A stretch of 55,369 bases of DNA from an uncultured Verrucomicrobiota bacterium (GTDB taxonomy: Bacteria > Verrucomicrobiota > Verrucomicrobiia > Limisphaerales > UBA9464): NCBI GenBank assembly GCA_903939515.1, contig CAJAHH010000133.1:1-55369 (forward strand). The letters run 5' to 3'. The translations under genes and the position numbers were made by a program. The first letter of the stretch is position 1. Every line of letters begins with the position of its first letter. Below, piece after piece: positions 50,118-55,369 of this stretch. Under the pieces are notes generated by a model, which saw nothing but the letters and a program-made list of their open reading frames with translations, had not been told where the DNA came from and ran no database searches.

Positions 50118-51680
50118 ATGGACTCCCTGACCTCCGTCATCCTCACCCCGGTCTTCACGGCCGTGCTGCTGTTGTTGATCCCGGGCAATTTCCGGGTCGT
50201 GCTGCGTCTGGCGGCCATCCTGGGTTCGGCCTGCACGGCCTGGACAGCCGTCTCCTTCTTCTCCCGATTCCATGCGGGCCAAGAGGGGTTGCAATTTGAG
50301 TCGTTGGTACCCTGGGTCACCGTGGGCCCGTTGAACCTCGCCTACCACGTCGGCGCCGACGGCCTGAACATTGGCCTTATCCTAGTCACCGGTCTCGTGG
50401 GCTTCGCTGCAGTGCTGGTATCCTGGAACATCGAACGCCACGTGAAGCTCTTTTACGTGCTGCTCATGTCGATGATCGCCGGGGCCATGGGAGCCTTTGC
50501 GTCGCTGGATCTGTTCTTCTTCTACTTCTTCAACGAATTGGCCCTCGTTCCCACCTTCATCATGATCGGTGTGTGGGGTCGCGGTGAGGACCGCAACTGG
50601 GCCGCCTTCAAAATCACCCTCTACCTGACCCTGGGCGCGCTCACCGCCTTGGTTGGCCTGGTCGCCTTCTATGTGGCCGCCGGCGCCAACAGTCTGGACG
50701 TCATCGTGCTCAAGGCACATTTGGCAGCCCATCCGCTGTCGGTCTCGGCCCAAACCTGGATTTTCCCGCTGGTGGTCTTCGGCTTTGCCACCTTGGTGGG
50801 GCTCTTTCCCTTCCACTCTTGGGCCCCGGTCGGGTATGCGGCCGCTCCCACGGCCACGGCCATGATGCACGCGGGCATCCTTAAGAAGGCCGGTCTCTAC
50901 GCGATCCTTCGCATGGCGGTGCCCTTGATGCCGGACGGAGCCCATCGCTGGCTGCCGGTGGTCGCGGTCTTGGCTGTGGGTAATTTGCTGCACTGCGCCT
51001 GGGTAGCCCTGCGTCAGAAGGACATGAATCTCCTGATCGGCAACTCGAGTTTGGCCCACATGGGCTTTGCGTTCTTGGGCATCGCCAGCCTCACAGTCAT
51101 CGGTGTCACCGGAACCGTTCTGGTGATGGTGGCCCACGCGCTCCTGGCTGGCTTGAGCTTCGCCCTGAGTGGCTACCTTGAGACCCAGACGGGCACCCTC
51201 GACATGACCCGCATGGGCGGCCTGCTGCGCAAGATGCCTTTCTATGGCACCGCACTGGTGATGGGTTTTATGGCCAGTTGTGGGTTGCCGGGCTTCGCCA
51301 ATTTTGCCGGTGAGGCCACCGTGCTCTTCGGATCCTGGAAGTCGCTGCCTTGGTTGGTGATTATCGCCGCATGGAGTGGCTTGATCATTGGCGCCGTGGC
51401 CATGCTCCGGGCCTTGCGTGCGGTACTTCAGGGGCCTGAAAAACCCGAGTTTTCGCGTGTGGCTGACCTGGGTTACTGGCGCCGTTTGCCCTTCGTGCTG
51501 CTCTTGAGCGCAATGGTGCTCTTCGGCGTGGCCCCGGGCATCTTGACTTCCCGCATTGAACCCGCCGCCAAAGCGGTGGTGGCCGCACACCTGACCCCCT
51601 CGCAGGCCGGTCAGGCGCCAGCGGTCCCCGCAGCCCACGCAGCTCCCGCAGCCTCCGCCCCGGGCCATTCCGGACACTGA
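50118..51680 (+). CDS. nuoM: NADH-quinone oxidoreductase subunit M
   Basis: 520 residues from the ATG at 50118. FFFYFFNELALVPTFIMIGVWG and FPFHSWAPVGYAAAPTATAMMHAGILKKAGLYAILR are the subunit M core. The C-terminus has an extra Ala/Pro/His-rich tail (ending GHSGH). Five bases behind nuoL. Confidence 0.95.
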   Translation: MDSLTSVILTPVFTAVLLLLIPGNFRVVLRLAAILGSACTAWTAVSFFSRFHAGQEGLQFESLVPWVTVGPLNLAYHVGADGLNIGLILVTGLVGFAAVLVSWNIERHVKLFYVLLMSMIAGAMGAFASLDLFFFYFFNELALVPTFIMIGVWGRGEDRNWAAFKITLYLTLGALTALVGLVAFYVAAGANSLDVIVLKAHLAAHPLSVSAQTWIFPLVVFGFATLVGLFPFHSWAPVGYAAAPTATAMMHAGILKKAGLYAILRMAVPLMPDGAHRWLPVVAVLAVGNLLHCAWVALRQKDMNLLIGNSSLAHMGFAFLGIASLTVIGVTGTVLVMVAHALLAGLSFALSGYLETQTGTLDMTRMGGLLRKMPFYGTALVMGFMASCGLPGFANFAGEATVLFGSWKSLPWLVIIAAWSGLIIGAVAMLRALRAVLQGPEKPEFSRVADLGYWRRLPFVLLLSAMVLFGVAPGILTSRIEPAAKAVVAAHLTPSQAGQAPAVPAAHAAPAASAPGHSGH

Positions 51681-51703
51681 GCGCAGACCTAGCCTTTGCA
51701 GTC

Positions 51704-53176
51704 ATGAATTATTCGCTGATTACGTTGGAAGTCCTGGCGGTCCTGATGGGCCTGATCGTGCTGTTGGCCGACTTGTGGGTATCGCCCACCGCCCGCAAGG
51801 CGTTGGGCCTCGGCCTAGCGGCCGCGCTGGGCTGTCTGCTGGCCTTTGCGGTGGGTTCGTTGGCCCCGCAGTCGGGATCCGCCTTCGCCGATATGTTCGT
51901 GGTCGATGACCTCGCTCGCTACTTCAAAGGGTTCTTCTTGTTCGCTGCCTTAGCCGTGGTGCTGATGGCTGTGGATTACGCGCCCAAATTTGGCGCCGGG
52001 CTTTCGGAGTTCTTTGCCCTCACCGTCTTTGCCTTGGTCGGGATGCTCTTTGCCGCATCGGCCAATGATTTGGTGCTGCTCTTTGTTAGCTTGGAGCTGA
52101 TCACCGTGACCTTCTTCGTGCTCAACAGCTTCCAGCGGACCCAACTGGCCTCGCTGGAGGCCGGTGTGAAGTACCTAATCTTGGGTGGCGTTTCTTCGGC
52201 CTTCATGGTGTTCGGTATTGCGCTGATTTTTGGCACGGCCAATTCCACCAATCTCGCCGTGTTGGCCGCCAAGCAGAAGGAATTGGCCCACTCCGCGCTG
52301 TTTCTCATTGGATTGCTGTTCGTTCTGGTGGGTCTGGGTTTCAAGATTGCCGCAGTGCCCTTCCAGATGTGGGCACCGGATGTGTACCAAGGATCGCCCG
52401 CTCCCGCGACCGCCTTTCTGGCCGTCGGTTCCAAGGCTGCGGGATTTGTTCTACTCATCCGCCTCTTGGTCGGTGCGGTACCGCAGATCACGGCCGAATG
52501 GCACCGACTTTTCGTTGTCATGTCCGGGGCCACTATTCTTTTCGGAAGCTTGTGTGCGATCCCGCAGCGCAATCTCAAGCGGTTGATGGGCTACTCTTCC
52601 ATCGCCAACGCCGGATACCTGCTCCTAGGCATCGTGGCCGGTTCGGCGGCGGGCTCGACGGCGATGCTTTATTATTTGGGTGGCTACACCTTAACAGTCT
52701 TGACCGCCTTTACGGTGATCAGTGCCATCGCCAACCACGTGGAGAGCGAAGACACCAGTGCCCTATCGGGTCTGGGTCAGCGGTCTCCGTTTTTGGCTGC
52801 CTGCCTCACCATGGCGATCGTCTCACTGGCGGGCATCCCCCCGATGGCTGGTTTTTTCGGCAAGTTGCTCCTCTTCAAGAGTGTCTTGGATGTGGCCCCG
52901 GGTCATCCGGAACTCTATGCACTCATTGCTGTGGCCGTGGTTGGGGTAGTCATTTCGCTCTACTACTACTTCAGTGTCATCCGGGCAATTTACTGGGGTG
53001 GACAATCCGCCAATCTCTCTATCATTCCGGTGGCTCTGTCTACCCGCATCGTCCTCGTGGCCTGTGTGGCAGGGATGTTAGTCTTAGGAATCTTTCCGCA
53101 GGGTTTAGTGAAGATCGCTGACCACGCCGTGGCCGGTCTTTCGCACACGGTGGCTCCGGCCAAGGCGGCGCACTGA
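51704..53176 (+). CDS. nuoN: NADH-quinone oxidoreductase subunit N
   Basis: 490 residues. LFVSLELITVTFFVLNSF, VKYLILGGVSSAFMVFGIALIFG and PFQMWAPDVYQGSPAPATAFLAVGSK are subunit N motifs. Last gene of the operon. A clear terminator is not visible behind it; the next gene starts about 110 bases downstream. Confidence 0.96.
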   Translation: MNYSLITLEVLAVLMGLIVLLADLWVSPTARKALGLGLAAALGCLLAFAVGSLAPQSGSAFADMFVVDDLARYFKGFFLFAALAVVLMAVDYAPKFGAGLSEFFALTVFALVGMLFAASANDLVLLFVSLELITVTFFVLNSFQRTQLASLEAGVKYLILGGVSSAFMVFGIALIFGTANSTNLAVLAAKQKELAHSALFLIGLLFVLVGLGFKIAAVPFQMWAPDVYQGSPAPATAFLAVGSKAAGFVLLIRLLVGAVPQITAEWHRLFVVMSGATILFGSLCAIPQRNLKRLMGYSSIANAGYLLLGIVAGSAAGSTAMLYYLGGYTLTVLTAFTVISAIANHVESEDTSALSGLGQRSPFLAACLTMAIVSLAGIPPMAGFFGKLLLFKSVLDVAPGHPELYALIAVAVVGVVISLYYYFSVIRAIYWGGQSANLSIIPVALSTRIVLVACVAGMLVLGIFPQGLVKIADHAVAGLSHTVAPAKAAH

Positions 53177-53286
53177 GATCCGTAATAAATACAGGCAGGG
53201 GTTGTGCTTTCGGGTGATTTCCCCCGGCCCCGCTCCATAGCTATCCGGCTCTTTCCATCTGGGCCGATTCACCTAGTCTCGGGGCC

Positions 53287-54888
53287 TTGAGTTCGAGTCG
53301 GTTTCCATTCTTCAAGTGCCTTCTGATGGTTTGGGCGCTGACCCTTCTGTCATGGGCCTCACGTGTCGGAGCCGGCGAGACTGTCCCACCAGTTCTTGAG
53401 ACCGCCGCGCTCGCAGCCCCTGTGAATTTGGAAGCTCTGCCCGGGCGCACCGCGGCCGCGATTTACTGCGTCATCTGCCATGCGCTGCCGAACCCCACCG
53501 ACTTGGATCGGCGCACCTGGAGCGAAGAACTCTTGCCGAAGATGCGCTACATCACCGGGGTTTCTGCCGCTCCGACCAATGGCTATTTCCGAGATTTGCC
53601 GCGGCTTCTAGCAGCCGAATATTTCCCAAAGAAACCGCTCATTCCTCCGGCCGTTTTCGACCAGATCGCGACCTATTACACTCAAGCCGCCCCAGAGCGA
53701 TTGCCTTCCGGAGAGTCGCTATCCATCGAAGTTGGATGGCCGTTGTTCCGCCCGGAAATGGCTCCCCATCGGCACTCTCCTCCAAGGACCCCCATGGTCC
53801 GGATCGACGCCGGGCAGCGGATGATCCTCGCCTCCGATGCGACCTCGCAGGCTCTGGATTTCCTGGATGGCTCTGGGCGGCATTTGGGCAGCCTCCCGCT
53901 GGGCAACATCGCCGTGAGCCTCGCGGAAAGCGGGCGACACTGGTACATCGGCGCCATCGGCCACTTCTTCCCGCGCGAAGAACCTGTGGGCCAATTAATT
54001 CGGGTCAACCGCAACACCACTCCGCTGCGACCGGAGACCCTCCTTTCAGGGCTCCCGCGACTGGCTCATGTGGCTGCCGGCGACCTCAATGGGGATGGTC
54101 GGGACGATTTAGTTTTGTGTGCCTTCGGCAATTATCTCGGCCGCCTGTCCTGGCTCGAGGGGCGTGCCGACGGCGGGTTCACCGAGCGAGTAATTCTCGC
54201 AGAGCCCGGTTGCCTGCGTTGCGAAATTCGTGACTTCAATGGCGACGGCCGGCCCGACTTGATGGTCCTCCAGGCGCAAGCCCGCGAATCGCTACTGCTC
54301 TTCCTCAACGAAGGAGACGGGAGATTCCGACGGCAACTCATCTATCAGCGCCCCCCGAGCTGGGGCCACTCGGGCTTCGAACTGGCCGACTTTAACCGCG
54401 ACGGTCTACCGGATATTTTGGTCACCAACGGAGACAACGCCGACTTCAACACCTCACCCCCCAAAGCCTACCACGGGGTCCGGATTTACCTGAACCGCGG
54501 AGGCTTGAAGTGGGAATTAGCCTGGACGGCCCCCATGCACGGTGCTTACCGCGCGGTCGCCCGGGATTTCGATGGCGATGGTGATCTCGACATCGCCGCC
54601 GCCTCGTTCTTCGCCGACTACGAGACCATGCCCCAAGCCGGGTTCATCTATTTCGAGAATACCAGTCCCGCCGGCGGCCGGGAATGGGATTTCAAGGCCC
54701 GGACCCTGCGCCAAGGTGTCACCGGCCGATGGATTTCCATGGATACCGGCGACCTAGATGGCGACGGCGACGACGATTTGGTCTTGGGCTCCCTCATCGA
54801 GATGCCCACCCCGGTTCCCGACAAGCTCAAGGGCCTCTGGCGTGAGAAAGGCCCCTCGGTGCTCATCCTCCGCAACCAGACGAAGTGA
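53287..54888 (+). CDS. Secreted c-type cytochrome with FG-GAP repeats
   Basis: 533 residues from a TTG start; an internal ATG at 53326 is possible. A hydrophobic segment with a cleavage site near GAGE is visible. The heme motif is CVICH (61-65). The C-terminal half has several FG-GAP/VCBS repeats: DLNGDGRDDLV, DFNGDGRPDLMV, DFNRDGLPDILV, DFDGDGDLDIAA, DLDGDGDDDLV, which fold as a calcium-binding propeller. It would sit in the periplasm and could link electron transfer with binding. It follows the nuo operon on the same strand, so an electron-carrier role is tempting but unproven. Confidence 0.85.
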   Translation: MSSSRFPFFKCLLMVWALTLLSWASRVGAGETVPPVLETAALAAPVNLEALPGRTAAAIYCVICHALPNPTDLDRRTWSEELLPKMRYITGVSAAPTNGYFRDLPRLLAAEYFPKKPLIPPAVFDQIATYYTQAAPERLPSGESLSIEVGWPLFRPEMAPHRHSPPRTPMVRIDAGQRMILASDATSQALDFLDGSGRHLGSLPLGNIAVSLAESGRHWYIGAIGHFFPREEPVGQLIRVNRNTTPLRPETLLSGLPRLAHVAAGDLNGDGRDDLVLCAFGNYLGRLSWLEGRADGGFTERVILAEPGCLRCEIRDFNGDGRPDLMVLQAQARESLLLFLNEGDGRFRRQLIYQRPPSWGHSGFELADFNRDGLPDILVTNGDNADFNTSPPKAYHGVRIYLNRGGLKWELAWTAPMHGAYRAVARDFDGDGDLDIAAASFFADYETMPQAGFIYFENTSPAGGREWDFKARTLRQGVTGRWISMDTGDLDGDGDDDLVLGSLIEMPTPVPDKLKGLWREKGPSVLILRNQTK

Positions 54889-55232
54889 AGTGAGTTCCTT
54901 CTGATCCTAACCCTCTCAACCTAACCCTTTGGACGCCACGAGGCCGCAGCGGAACATATCCCGCGGAGCCCCAGCAACGACATCAGCCTAGTAAAGAGTG
55001 TCCCCTTTTGTGTAAATAGGTGGGACCGACCCCGGCCCCCGACCCCGGCCCTGACCACGAGGCGGCAGCGGGAGCGGTCCGGAGCGAGCGTAGGAACGTC
55101 GACACCCTGATCCCAAGCGCCAGCCCCGGTACTCTGCCACCGCAAAACAGGTGAGAGCACCAGGGTGTATGCGGCGTTCCTTCAGAACGCACCGGTTGTG
55201 TGCCATACCCCAGGGTTTCACCCTGGGCTGGT
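54889..55232. repeat. Repeat-containing 3' region
   Basis: No gene was recognised. The dispersed repeat at 54990-55033 lies here, followed by GC-rich sequence with ACCCCGGCC-type units. Two perfect hairpins follow: GCGTTC/GAACGC (55174-55190) and CCCAGGGT/ACCCTGGG (55209-55227), just before the intron end. Confidence 0.5.
54990..55033 (-). repeat. Dispersed repeat, inverted copy of 35050-35093
   Basis: On the minus strand GGGGTCGGTCCC then CTATTTACACAAAAGGGGACAC; same core as the copy at 35050. The two copies are 20 kb apart in opposite orientation. Confidence 0.6.
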
Positions 55233-55369
55233 ATAGGGGTAGGGATGGCCGTTGTCGGCCACCCCTCCCTCCGAACCGGACTGGCGGATTTCCCGCATCC
55301 GGCTCTCCAGTCGGTGAGTCACCCGCTTGCGGCGGGACTGGTGCGTTTGGCTAGGGCTAAGGCGTATAG
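55233..55369 (-). mobile_element. 3' end of a group II intron, cut by the window edge
   Basis: On the minus strand 55305-55273 folds as domain V: GAGCCGGATGCGG, a GAAA tetraloop, then a pairing strand ending GGTTC, with the conserved AGC triad. A domain VI hairpin (GGGTGGCC/GGCCATCCC) follows, and CCCCTAT would be the 3' end. The body of the intron and any reverse transcriptase lie beyond the window. The short frame before domain V is too brief to assign. Confidence 0.68.

Noticed and set aside
1-55369. CRISPR arrays, prophage, integrase or insertion sequence transposase
   Set aside because: No regularly spaced repeats of the right size and no such protein were seen on either strand.

Overview
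The window looks like a chromosomal segment of a Verrucomicrobiota bacterium, possibly the Limisphaerales/Pedosphaera-type group. This is an inference from gene style: two H-X9-DG pseudopilin proteins with nearly identical N-termini, a LamG-type secreted protein, a DUF1080 domain fused to an M28 peptidase, FG-GAP repeats joined to a c-type heme motif, many secreted proteins of unknown function, and a GC-rich backbone. There is no rRNA or marker phylogeny here to settle it.

Layout. 1-7.7 kb: the 3' end of a LamG protein with its terminator, an apparent group II intron 5' remnant, a same-strand RNA-handling cluster (RRM protein, IF-1, DEAD-box helicase), then hisF, bioD, a leuC-type aconitase-family gene and a radical SAM protein. 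8-14 kb: a small secreted protein, tandem copies of a palindromic repeat element, an outer-membrane barrel overlapping a sensor kinase, and a large beta-propeller-like secreted protein. 14-20 kb: a pseudopilin facing an exbB-exbD-tonB-zinc ribbon-gspE operon, an EF-hand lipoprotein and an iron-type alcohol dehydrogenase. 20.3-23.0 kb: an AT-rich island of orphan immunity genes (Imm27, Imm8, others) and toxin-tail fragments, partly decayed. 23-32.8 kb: two paralogous membrane-anchored unknowns, a second pseudopilin, a U32 protein, the DUF1080-M28 protein, an NlpC/P60-like lipoprotein without its cysteine, and an M48 protease. 32.9-38.3 kb: hisD, an exonuclease, obgE, rpmA, rplU and a broken GNAT gene. 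38.7-53.2 kb: complex I genes nuoB to nuoN in order, without nuoA and split between nuoE and nuoF by an antisense tRNA-Gln. 53.3 kb to the end: a cytochrome c/FG-GAP protein, then repeats and the 3' end of a group II intron.

How it fits together. The nuo operon is the main metabolic unit; a site matching the CRP consensus lies in front of it. hisF/hisD and the leuC-type gene are scattered biosynthetic genes. The ExbBD-TonB-like operon with a GspE ATPase, the pseudopilins, the outer-membrane barrel and the many lipoproteins describe an elaborate envelope. The most unusual part is the 2.7 kb immunity/toxin-tail island, which appears to be an accumulation site for polymorphic-toxin tips and immunity genes. 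The second is a roughly 165 bp element with 20 bp terminal inverted repeats present in four copies.
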